Part shown: one piece after another, positions 52,301-61,448 of the stretch
How positions within the stretch are numbered: the stretch's first letter is position 1
Layout of the letters: each line of letters starts with the position of its first letter
Source: Favolaschia claudopus
Taxonomy: Eukaryota > Basidiomycota > Agaricomycetes > Agaricales > Mycenaceae
Length of the DNA: 64,000 nucleotides
Reading direction: 5' to 3'
Assembly (NCBI GenBank): GCA_037176885.1
Contig: JAWWNJ010000021.1
Location: forward strand, 372,001 to 436,000
Position numbers and translations under genes: made by a program
Notes under the pieces: model-generated
What the model saw: only the letters and a program-made list of their open reading frames with translations
Databases searched by the model: none
What the model was told of the DNA's origin: nothing

Positions 52301-53229
52301 TTAAGAGCGAAGAAACGATTGACGACGGTTGCGCCGGCAATTTTTGCTGTTGCGACAACCGTAGCTGTGAACTCGCGAACACGAATCAAACTTGCAAAAG
52401 CAGCTGCTGGCATAGCGCCCGCTCCAGGGGAAACTTCCTTGGGACCATCTAGCGCACAAGACACCATAGAAACTGCATCCATCGCTGCACAGTTACCGTT
52501 CAGCTCCGTGAACGTGCCATCTTCGCAAGCAGATCATTCGTGTAGAAGCGAACCTCGGGAGGGAGAGCCTGACGCGGGGAGCGACGGGGAAGAGGAGGAA
52601 CCAGCAGAGTCACTACAGGAAGGGTTCTTGACCAGTAAACTTGGACGACGTGATCCGTGGCAGGTGCATCGTTATTTTTCGCTATAAAATTATCATACTT
52701 ATCGTTACATTGAAGGCTGTCACTGCATCTATCCTGGTGCTCCTCTTCTTTCGTTACCGATTTGCGATGCTCTTCCCTATGCTCATTGGCCTTTTTGCAT
52801 TCACATGCAACGCCAACCGGGAGCTTGTTGCTTTGCTGTGCCGGCTCGGATGGTCAGTTGGGTACACAACTACCCTTGCCAACCTTCATGTTCTGGCGGC
52901 GGACTCGGAGCTAAGATTAAAACTCCTTGGCGCGTTCACAGATGCACTTGGCCCGCAGTTCCTATTTCTATTTGACAACGTAAATAAAATGTAACGGGCG
53001 TGGCAACATACACTTGGTCACAAAGACGAACTCAAGAGCGGTACTGCTGCGACTGTAATAGAGCTCGAAGACGTCCCCCCAGGCGCTCTGCTGAGCGAAC
53101 CGTTTGCCCAAAAAATTGCCGACAAGGCTCGTTCTAAATTGACGGTGAAACAGCTCTCTGATGATATCGACTGGCCACACGTCCGGGGTACTATATCCGA
53201 CCGGGAAACCGGCCAGACAAGGCTTCCGG

Positions 53230-53650
53230 CCACTTGATGTCTACAGGTTGAACAAAGCTTTTTGGTGTCCTTAGACCATCTGTAGGTTGTAGAGCGAGTT
53301 CAGGCCAGCGTCCAAAACCAATTTGGGCCGGGCTGATGAACTTGCCGTGATGCTGTCAACGTTGCCGGTGGCGTGGGGGAAGGCGATGACGTGTTTTCTT
53401 ATTTTCTCCCACCATGCTGGCTTGACAGACTGCCCCGTTCTCGACGACCACTGCATCGTTTCCCCACTTCAGTGGCTCATTTTCTTCTGCGCATCGCGGG
53501 CTACATCTCAACACCTTGGAATATCTACCCCCCTTTCTTTCCCTCTCATATAGACCGCATCATTTCAAGAAAGTGGACAATTTTCTGCACCAAAGTGGGC
53601 GACAAGACCGCCATGTATCGACTCTCAGCCTTGCACTGCGGACTTTGAAC
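53230..53650 (+). pseudogene. Coding-like remnant inside the DUF6589 gap
   Basis: Two overlapping plus frames contain well-composed protein segments: DVYRLNKAFWCP, then LSTLPVAWGKAMTCFLIFSH and DCPVLDDHCIVSPLQWLIFF. After a frameshift come TPWNIYPPFFPSHIDRIISR and KVGDKTAMYRLSALHCGL. I do not recognise the family. It may be part of this DUF6589 lineage or a separate gene captured in the gap. Confidence 0.4.
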
Positions 53651-54360
53651 TTGGGGTGGTGAATGGTACATATGAATGCTCTCGTTTGGCGCTATCGAAT
53701 GAATTTTCCTCTCTATGATGTCTCGGTATCACGGTCGACGACGTCAAACTACGATTTTGGATAGGCCCGAAACTTCGGATTTTTTTCGGCGGAACGAGGG
53801 GCTTCAGGGCTGATCTGGGGACTCAGGTATGTTGATACGTCTCGTATAATGTCTATGAGCGCTTGCCTTAGTGCGCTGTCGTGTCTGCACGTCACGCCAG
53901 CCCGCCGACTCTGCCAGAGGGTGATTCGGCAAGGAGGGTTTTGACGAGGTGACCTTCCCACTGCTCATACATCCTCCTATCCCTCTCATAGCTGTATTCC
54001 AACATCACCAGTGCTATACTACTTCATATCTAGTCTTCGTGGCACACAGGCACAGCTCGTTGTACTGTTTCAATACCGCTGGCCTGGCAATACGGCCAGA
54101 AATCATTATTAAATTGTATATTCCGTTAAGAGTCAATAGAGCCCCTTGTGTATTGTATGAGTGTCTGAAGATGATCCAAAATGTGTTCCCCATGATATCA
54201 CGGCCCTCCCGCGCGCTTGAGTCCGTTTAAATGGCCGAAACAGTGTCAAAAGGCGGGATATTCCCACGCTTGGCCGGCTTCCTTGTTTCGGCCGATTTCG
54301 GACCCCCCGGACCAAAATATTTGCCGAATGATCAAAACATCATCAATCATCGTACTTTTG
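53650..54360. other. No gene recognised
   Basis: Non-coding part of the interval that separates the two DUF6589 halves. No TIRs or target duplications were found at the joints, so its origin is open. Confidence 0.35.
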
Positions 54361-56604
54361 CTTGCAACTCACTCGTAGGATGCTAGCCTATGACCAGGGT
54401 TGCAAACTGTCCCATGGAATTGTCGTGTACCTTGCGAAAATACCGAAAGTCCTTAAGGTGGCCGGAAGGCCGGTCACATATAGTATTGGCGCGGCAACAA
54501 TCCTGCGTATATGGCTCAAATATGTGCCTTCCCTATCGCCTCATCGCGCTGCTGTGGAGGAATTGTTTGCAGTGAAGCATAGCAAACACCGACTCCGCCT
54601 ACGGAAGAGCAAAATTCATACCTTGCGGGCAACTAACATCGACGAGTCAACTACAGTTGGTGCTGCAAGCGTCCTACGGAATCTTCTCGCCCAGCTCTTC
54701 ATTGCGCCTGCCTCTCTGATCAACTGGATGATCATGCTTTGCGGCGACCAGCTCACGATTGATCGGATCCGCAAAATCATTCGCTATACTTTCAAGTGTG
54801 ATACACCTCACGAACAGCACAAATGGGCCCTCCCGATCATCCAGCTCTGGCACATGAAGTGGGCGTGGCAGAAGACTATCTTTCGGCTTCACTGGCATTC
54901 CGATCTTGCGAAAGGAACATTCGGTCTACATCACGATATTGTCTTGATCGAGCGAGAAAAGTTTAATCACGAAAAGTGCGACTTTTACCCGGCTCACCAC
55001 ATTCTCGAGGATCGCTTTGAAAGCCTGGTTCTTGATGCATTACGGTGCGGGATCTTCTCGTGATTTCGTTTTCCGCAAGAAACTAATTCTCTCATCCTAG
55101 TCTTCTCTGCGAACAGCATACCGACTTGGTCACTCCGTCAGATATAATGTTACTCGACGCATTGCCAATGTATTTCGCATCCGATGGCCCTTTAAGTAGC
55201 TGTACGTTTGAGCAGCTGCATGAATTTGCGGTCACTGTCTATGACCGTTACATGTGTGCAGCAGCAGCGGATGATGCCTCTGGTCATTTGACTCAACGTA
55301 GCTCGATCTACGGTGAACCATGGAGCGGCGAGGTTGTCCCGGAGGAGACTGAGTCTGCTACACGTTAGCCTGATTATACTTCATTACAATTCAAAGCTCA
55401 TTTCGATTTATAGCAGCTCCTGTTCGACTCGCAAAGAAGAAAAAGCGGTCAAGAACAACAGCCGCAGCACAGCCCGCACGGAATTTTTCTAACGGTGACC
55501 AGGCATTGGTCACATTGTGTAATTTCATGCGGGTTACGCTCTGGTACATGGAGCTCTGTGCATCCATTGCTGAGGGTGATATTGGGCGTTCCTTCGAGGT
55601 TATCAAGGTGACACTGAAAAAAATGGCACCGTGAATTTCTTTTTGACATAACTACAGCTTCTGCGCTTCTCATTTTGGGGTGCCGGCTCAACAAACTATG
55701 GGAATGAGCTTCTCGAGCTTGCATGCAATTTTCTGTATGAGTTCTCGGAAGATCTCAAGACCGCGGTACTAAACAATTATCTTGCAAATCCTTCGGGTCG
55801 GATTGGTCACTGGCTTGAACTCGATCTGCTTCAAGAGCACTTCAATTTCTGGATCAAGCGCCTATTCAATGCCAAGAGCCATGATTTCGATGGCCAGCAT
55901 CTTTCAGAGGCAGTTGGTCTAAACATTGCAGGCATCAGCAAGTTGCGCGAGACATTCCCCGGCCTTTTTGGACTCAAACGGAATGGACAGCGTCACACGG
56001 ATGCGTCGACCATACACGATATCAATCAATTGGGCAATCACTTCCGCAAAAATCATGTTCTTGAATATGAAGGCGGCCGAAACCAACCATATGTAGTGCC
56101 GAATGAATGGGGTCTAGGGTATGCAAAGTTATTGAATGGCCAGTTGAAGATATTTATTGACCGGACAACGGGAGGCCAATCAGTTGCGGCAGACGAGCCT
56201 GAACCGGTCCTCTCTGCTGAGCCAGGGTTTCCAGCGGCTCCAGTAACTGTGTCCGAAGGAATCTTGGATGTCGGAGAATTTATTACAGGTGGATGAAGTA
56301 AACTATATACATGAAAAGTAATGGAGTAAAGAAGGGAGTACCCGATTATATATACTGCAATGTGGCAAGCTGTAATTAATCAATTCTCTTTCCCGTCTGT
56401 ATCAGCAAGCTTTCGCTTATTACCTGCTTTTAGTACAACTTTAGTGGTGTGTAGATTAGTTTTGTTTGAAAGAGCGGCTGGCTTGCCGGCGTTTGCCAGC
56501 GCTGGTAATTTTTTGATTCTTTCCACGTCAGATCGGCCGGGGAGAGGTTTTCCGATGCTAGTAAGAAAGATCAAGACTGGATATGTGAAAGGCAAACCCA
56601 GAAC

Positions 56605-58809
56605 TCACCCTTTAAAATATACAACAAGTCGGTCCAGCAGATCTTCCTTGTTACCTCCCACCTTACATCCGTTCTCGCGGCAGAGTTCTTTAAGAACCGG
56701 GATATTTGCCTGTCGAGCAAGAGCACGAGCCTCTGCGGACTTGGGAACCTTTCCGCCGTCATCCGAGTCTCCGGAATTGACGAGTTCGTCGTAAATCTGG
56801 TCGAAGCCGCTCATAGTTTCCACTAGAAACTTGAGCAATAAAGGTCCACACTCGTCAAAATATTCCCAGTCGCGTGCAATGAGTTTCAGGTTGTTGAGAT
56901 CAAAGCAAAGGTGTGCTTTATCGAGAATAGCTTCGAGGAAAAACGGTGGAAAGAAAACGGAGCACGGTATCTCTCGGGAAGGTCGAATTTCGTCCCATTT
57001 CCGATGACTCCATCGATCCAGCATATGCGTGAGTGATTCACGCATAGCCTTGTCGAGAGCGCGAAAGGCACCATCTGCGCGTGGCCGCAAACTTTCAGAT
57101 CCCTCGCTAGACTCTGCTGCACGTTGGGCAAACAGTTCCTGCCATTTTTGGACATTCGCGAGGTCAACGCTGCTGGCGTTCGGGTCGTGAATCGGACCGC
57201 AACAATCAGCAGTAATGTTGTCAAGAGGAAATGGTTCCGAGTTATGATGAAGTGTCGCATGGCGAGAGCAGAAATGGATGGTGGGATTGAAAAACTCACG
57301 GATTGGGCCAAGCTTGTTTCGGCGATCCTCGTTGTCCTGCTCTGCTTTTCTGGATGGTGCAGCGCCTTCAGGTAAATTCCGCACCCACGGCGGAGCAAAT
57401 GCGATGACTTCCGCAAGTTGTCCATCTCTCCCAGCACGACCCCATCTTTGAATGGAATCACCGAAGTCGTCTTCTGACTCTTCAAAATCCGTAGTAAAAA
57501 CTCGACGGATGTTGCGCACATCAAATCCGTATGCTGCTGTATCCGTCACTATCAAAACTCGGACTTTCCCGGCCTCAAAATCAGCCTTGAGTCTACGCCG
57601 ATAGCCCAGCGGCATGAGGCCGTTATAGAGTTTGATGAGGGAAGAACGATCGGGAATAGAGACTTTGCGGTAGCCACCGGTGGCTATCGGCGGCTCTTCG
57701 TGCGCAATAGTTTTTTGAGCCTCCCGCTCGAGGTAGCCACCCTGGCATCCCCTGAATAGGTCGTGCAAATGGTGGCTAGTCCACCGAGAGGCTGTCATCC
57801 GGTCTCGAGAAAAATGAGCCACCGATAGCCACCGGTGGCTACCGCAAAGTCTCTAATGTTGGAGGGAAGTAAGGTGTCAAGAAAATCCATGAAGCTAAAA
57901 CCACGCTCAATGGTTTTAGCAAAGATGGCGGTCGGAAGGATGTCTTCAGGTTTTGTTATATCGGGCGGAATAACGAAGCTGAGATCCAGGTGATGCATCC
58001 CGGTGGTAGCATGTTCGTAGAAGCGTGGAATATATTTTAAGTTGGGCCGATCGACAGAGTAGCGTGCATCTACATATGCACCTGATTTGAAGCCTAACTT
58101 CCTCGCGATGACGGCGGATCGCTCTACTGTCGCAGTAGCGGTCACGGCGACCCAGACAACAGTAGCGGGAAGCTTTACCCGAAGCACGGATAACTCCAGG
58201 TAGGGCTTCGCAAAGATGCTTCCCCGTTGGTCCACGAGATGGGCTTCATCGACAGAGACCCATCGAATGAGCTCACTGAACGCTATCGAATTCAGTAATT
58301 GCTGCATTTTCTTCCCTCGAGCCATTTGCGGGGTCATGATGGCGACCCGGATATCGCTCCCGGTATTCAATTCGCGCCAAAGATCCCGCTTGAGAATTGC
58401 TGCCTCCCGCACAGTGTCCTCGTTGATTGCGAGTGCACGCAGGCCCCAGGAAGAAGCAACATCTGCCTATTAGTCAAGGGTCAGATCAGTATATCAATAG
58501 TTGAACAGGATTTTTAAATACCTGCTGCTCGACAAGGACTTTGGTGGGAACAATTATCAGGCAGATCCCTTTTTCTTCTCGTGCGGCAGCTGCAATAGGC
58601 CCGGCTTGCAAAAGCACTGTCTTGCCCTTTCCAGTACCACATACACAGAGAACCTCAGTCCCTTAATTTATGTGCATTGCGAGGTCCAGTTGAAATGGTC
58701 GCAGCTCAGCCACCTTGCATGCACGTCGAAGTACTTCGTCAAGCCAGTCTCGTGAATCTACGGGTGGACGGGGCCGAGGAGGCGCGTCAGACGCGCCAGC
58801 TTCATCCAT
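56605..58809 (-). pseudogene. RecQ-like DNA helicase with C-terminal SAP domain, disrupted
   Basis: The minus-strand gene starts MDEAGASDAPPRPRPP (58809). It has the Walker A GTGKGKT, then ICLIIVPTKVLVEQQ (motif Ia), an intron 58467-58521, SVDEAHLV (DEVH-type box II), TATATV (motif III), VLIVTDTAAYGFDVRNIRRV (motifs IV-V) and QRWGRAGRDGQ (motif VI). A short Cys/His region resembling the RecQ zinc site follows (FFNPTIHFCSRHA, DCCG). The C-terminus is a SAP-like motif (PVLKELCRENGC, KEDLLDRLVVYF). Two lesions: TAA at 58663-58665 before Walker A (HIN-stop-GTEV) and a 197-bp MITE at 57658-57854. The family unwinds DNA 3'-5' in the nucleus; SAP modules bind AT-rich DNA. It resembles fungal telomere-linked or transposon-associated RecQ copies. 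It ends 308 bp from the convergent DUF6589 gene. Confidence 0.88.
57658..57854. mobile_element. 197-bp MITE family 3, copy 2
   Basis: Inverted ends AGAGACTTTGCGGTAGCCAC, AAT at both flanks (57655-57657 and 57855-57857). Removing the element and one flank restores the helicase frame (LLPSNI joined to PDRSSLIKLYNG). A TA reading of the duplication is also possible and would likewise keep the frame. Same length as the copy at 35126-35322. Confidence 0.95.
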
Positions 58810-59068
58810 GATAGCCGTAGTATATTAGGACATAAGATAGTGTAGTTGAACGAGGGAGAATGAATGAGATTGAGAGAGAGAGACGCGTCGCGCTGCGTTT
58901 ACCGAATCAAGACAGTTTGGGCCGCAGCGGCCATCGACATTCTCATCAACACCATCCCTCTCACGGACGCTTCACTGACCTACCCCCCATCAAAGCCCAG
59001 ACTTTCCATAGATCATTGAGAACGACTATCTTCTCATCGACTCGGCGGAAAGTCTGAGTAGCGAGACT
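58810..59068. other. 5' flank of the RecQ-like gene
   Basis: About 260 bp upstream, in minus-strand terms, of the helicase start; no promoter motif could be assigned. A GAGACTAG word near 59063 recurs at the ends of the 104-bp palindrome. Confidence 0.3.
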
Positions 59069-59069
59069 A

Positions 59070-59725
59070 GCTTGTAAGGCCTTACAAGGCATGTTCGGCG
59101 GGGTTAAGCAAAAGTATTACCACTTTACCTTCTTTGTAAGGTGTCTGCTTGCACTTTGTCTTGACTTTCTAATACTAGACTATCTATTTCTATTGTACTA
59201 CAATACTGACTCTAACAATTAATTACTGGTTGCTTGCGAGAATCGAACGCTCGACCTCTGCAGTGCGAATAAAACAATGGCAATGTACAATACTGCTATG
59301 CTAAGAGAACTTTACAGACAGAGAAATTTTGTTCCATATATGGCGTAGCTCTCGGATGTACAATTTCCCCATAACACAACAACTCAAGATATTGCTCGTA
59401 CATTGACTGGTGATTTACTACACATGGGTATATGGTCCCCTACATACTTTTTGAAATTCAAATCAGCCATCTTGGCATACAATCACAGCACAAATTATCA
59501 AAAACAATACAACTCTGAATTTTCCACCGAAAAAGATGCAATAAAACCACACCTACCATGTCTCTAACAACCCCAACTCAGTTTTGTAACCTCCGGGAAG
59601 TCAGCCTGGGAAGACCTAACCAGACCTTTTCACGCCTTATAAGGTCACCCCTCGAACCTTATTAGGCCTTATAAGGCCGTTAGGTGCTCCAAGGCCTTAC
59701 CAGGCTTTTTCAATTTTTCCGACCT
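59070..59725. mobile_element. Element with iterated AAGGCCTTA palindromes and a tRNA-like core
   Basis: TTGTAAGGCCTTACAA, a perfect 16-bp palindrome, opens the block at 59072. AAGGCCTTA, CCTTATAAGG and AGGCCTTATAAGGCC words recur at 59128 and 59620-59710. A tRNA-like sequence lies between the two clusters. The exact termini were not determined. The layout is the same as in the 48537-49359 element, with a different palindromic word. Confidence 0.5.
59226..59315 (-). ncRNA. tRNA-like relic
   Basis: On the minus strand TTAGCATAGCAGTA (A-box-like) and GAGCGTTCGATTCTCGC (B box in a foldable T arm) lie about 45 bp apart. The A-box side resembles the relic at 49003 (TTAGCATAGTGG), as does a TTTTATT segment in the middle. 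The acceptor stem does not pair. Confidence 0.4.
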
Positions 59726-59729
59726 TAAA

Positions 59730-60226
59730 GGGTAAAATTTGAAGCTCAGGCCTTAAGCTTAACTAGGGCTTAATATTAAGGGCAAATTAAGGGTCAAGTT
59801 AAGGGCTGTTTAAATTTTTTCTGCGTGAGCCAGGACCACCTCCAGGTGAACAAAATGCAAGTCTTTCCCTCTCAGATCCCTTGAAACTTCCCAGAGACCT
59901 TCATTCACGCACTGGACTTGTAATAATTTGTCACTAAAATTTCATCCAAGGAACATCAAATAAAGTGAGACTGTTTTGTATATTTACAATGCTTTTTCAG
60001 ATGTTTCCCTGCAAAACAAAGGCTCCTTGGAGCCTTCTCAGCTATTGTCAACTTCAAGTTGGTTCAACTGGTGAGATAATGGCGAAAAGAATGTTACATA
60101 ATCGATCATTAACCCTTAATTAAGGCTTAAGTCCGTCGACAATTAATATTCTGAAGCTAAGGCCCAAACTTAAGGGCAAATTAAGGCTTAACTTAACTTA
60201 AGGGTTAACCCTTAATTCCAACACTG
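59730..60226. mobile_element. Element with iterated TTAAGGG/CCCTTAA words at both ends
   Basis: TTAAGGGCAAATTAAGG, GGCTTAA and TTAAGGGTTAACCCTTAA motifs cluster at 59745-59812 and 60108-60215, with a 300-bp unrelated centre. The right end is followed directly by a relic of the 197-bp MITE end (CCGCAAAGTCTCTAAT, 60227-60242). Exact termini uncertain. Confidence 0.45.
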
Positions 60227-60242
60227 CCGCAAAGTCTCTAAT

Positions 60243-60890
60243 CATGAACATGGGGCCCAAATAAGTAGGCCAGATTCAACGCAAATTCAGCGAGGATTCA
60301 GGTCGACATTGTGCGCCGCCATGCATTATATAGCCTAATTTGTTTCGAGTTAAAGATAAGTATAATTGTCTTGGATTATCAATGGACCCCGTCAATGAAA
60401 ACATTCAAAATTTAACTGAATGGGCAGTACAGCACTAACCCAGTCTTGAGCCCCGACATGCACAGATAGAAAAATCCTCTTGGGTTCCATTGGAGTGAGT
60501 AGAGTCAATCCAGCACAAACATTGAGGCCAGAGGTAGCCTGGAAAGTATTGATACTGAATTTAGAGTCGGAACCGAGCTATTTAAATGTTGAATTGTACT
60601 TGATCGCGCGGCGCGGAAGAAAGAAAAATGAAATCCAAGTGATTTAGAACAATTTTGAAGCCACTGACCCATTCAAAACGACTCCGGGAGCTGCGCGAGA
60701 AGGTGAGGAAGAGATAAAGGCAAAGAATGCCGTCCAACCTAGTACTGTATATAAAGCATTGCCTTGCGTTAGACCTATTTCAATACTTTGATAAATTGTC
60801 CGTTTGTGTGCGGTCACACAATGCTGATCCTGAATCGCCGTCGTCGTTGTCGCGGGGGTGTGTGCCGTCAAACGAGAGAGTTGAGCATTG
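60243..60890. other. No gene recognised
   Basis: Short frames only; a GCGCGGCGCGG run near 60605. Confidence 0.3.
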
Positions 60891-60891
60891 C

Positions 60892-60953
60892 TAGTGGCTC
60901 GCGTAGGATGCCAGTGAGTACGCACTCGCACCCGACGCACGCGAGCCACTAAA
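60892..60953. repeat. 62-bp element with 13-bp inverted ends
   Basis: TAGTGGCTCGCGT and ACGCGAGCCACTA enclose 36 bp. No duplication evident beyond terminal TA. Confidence 0.5.
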
Positions 60954-60980
60954 CGATAACGGCTTTATGCCGATTTAACC

Positions 60981-61084
60981 TAGTCTCGTACGCACGACCC
61001 TCATGACATCCCAATTTGGGAGCCCCCTCTGTCATGAGGGGGCTCCCAAATTGGGATGTCATGAGGGTCGTGCGTACGAGACTA
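60981..61084. mobile_element. Perfect 104-bp palindrome with 9-bp target duplication
   Basis: Two 49-bp arms (beginning TAGTCTCGTACGCACGACCC) are perfect inverted complements around a 6-nt loop, TGTCAT. GATTTAACC is duplicated at 60972-60980 and 61085-61093. A 9-bp duplication is typical of Mutator-like elements, so this is probably an extreme MULE-type MITE. Confidence 0.95.
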
Positions 61085-61093
61085 GATTTAACC

Positions 61094-61448
61094 AACACTC
61101 CAGATGCTGCCACACCGCCGTTCGACGCCTGTTAGAGCGTCGGCCGGTGCGGCTAAGCGTCATCTGGATGGGGAGGTCAGATTTGACGCTGGGACACGGG
61201 CTAGTGAGCAAGAGACCGATAACGAGAATTGCAATCATACATAGGTCTGTGGGTATGGGCAATCACCCCGAAACGGATCGTGCGCTGACTAAGCAACTTT
61301 CCCACCAATTTCGTGTAACGTTTTGAATCCATTGATTCCTCGCTCACTCGTCCTCACTCCTGCTGTAGTAAGTGGTTCAAAATGTCTTTAAACATTATAC
61401 AAAATGAATATAGGCCAACTAGAGTAAAAATATTGAGAAATAAATTGA
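61094..61448. other. 3' flank of the CCMHKD-family gene
   Basis: No gene recognised; AT-rich near 61380-61450, where a polyadenylation region for the minus-strand gene would be expected. Confidence 0.3.

Larger units (their letters stand above)
52319..56296 (+). pseudogene. DUF6589-family gene, broken
   Basis: Motif order follows agaricomycete DUF6589 proteins. An acidic linker (about 52560-52620) precedes LFPMLIGLFAFTCNANREL, VGYTTTLANLHVLAADSE and LGPQFLFLFDNVNKM, then an in-frame TAA (52992-52994), then RAWQHTLGHKD and LSDDIDWPHVRG. From about 54480 come ATILRIWLKYVPSLS, TNIDESTTVGAASVLRNL, MLCGDQLTIDRIRK, IIQLWHMKWAWQKTIFRLHW and KCDFYPAHHILEDRFE. Later exons give YDRYMCAAAADDASGH, LVTLCNFMRVTLWYMELC, LRFSFWGAGSTNYGNELLEL, HFNFWIKRLFNAKSHDF and GHWLELDLLQ. 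Introns 55060-55100, 55364-55413 and 55608-55657 are in phase. About 1.29 kb of other sequence separates HVRG from ATILRIW. The biochemical function is unknown; the family is usually multicopy and transposon-like. C-terminal end at 56296. Confidence 0.85.

Noticed and set aside
56886..57524. 212-codon minus-strand frame over the helicase
   Set aside because: Overlaps the RecQ frame that carries motif VI and the zinc-like site; it has none of its own.
59740..60215. Interstitial telomere
   Set aside because: TTAAGGG-like words are inverted and palindromic, not a head-to-tail TTAGGG-type array.
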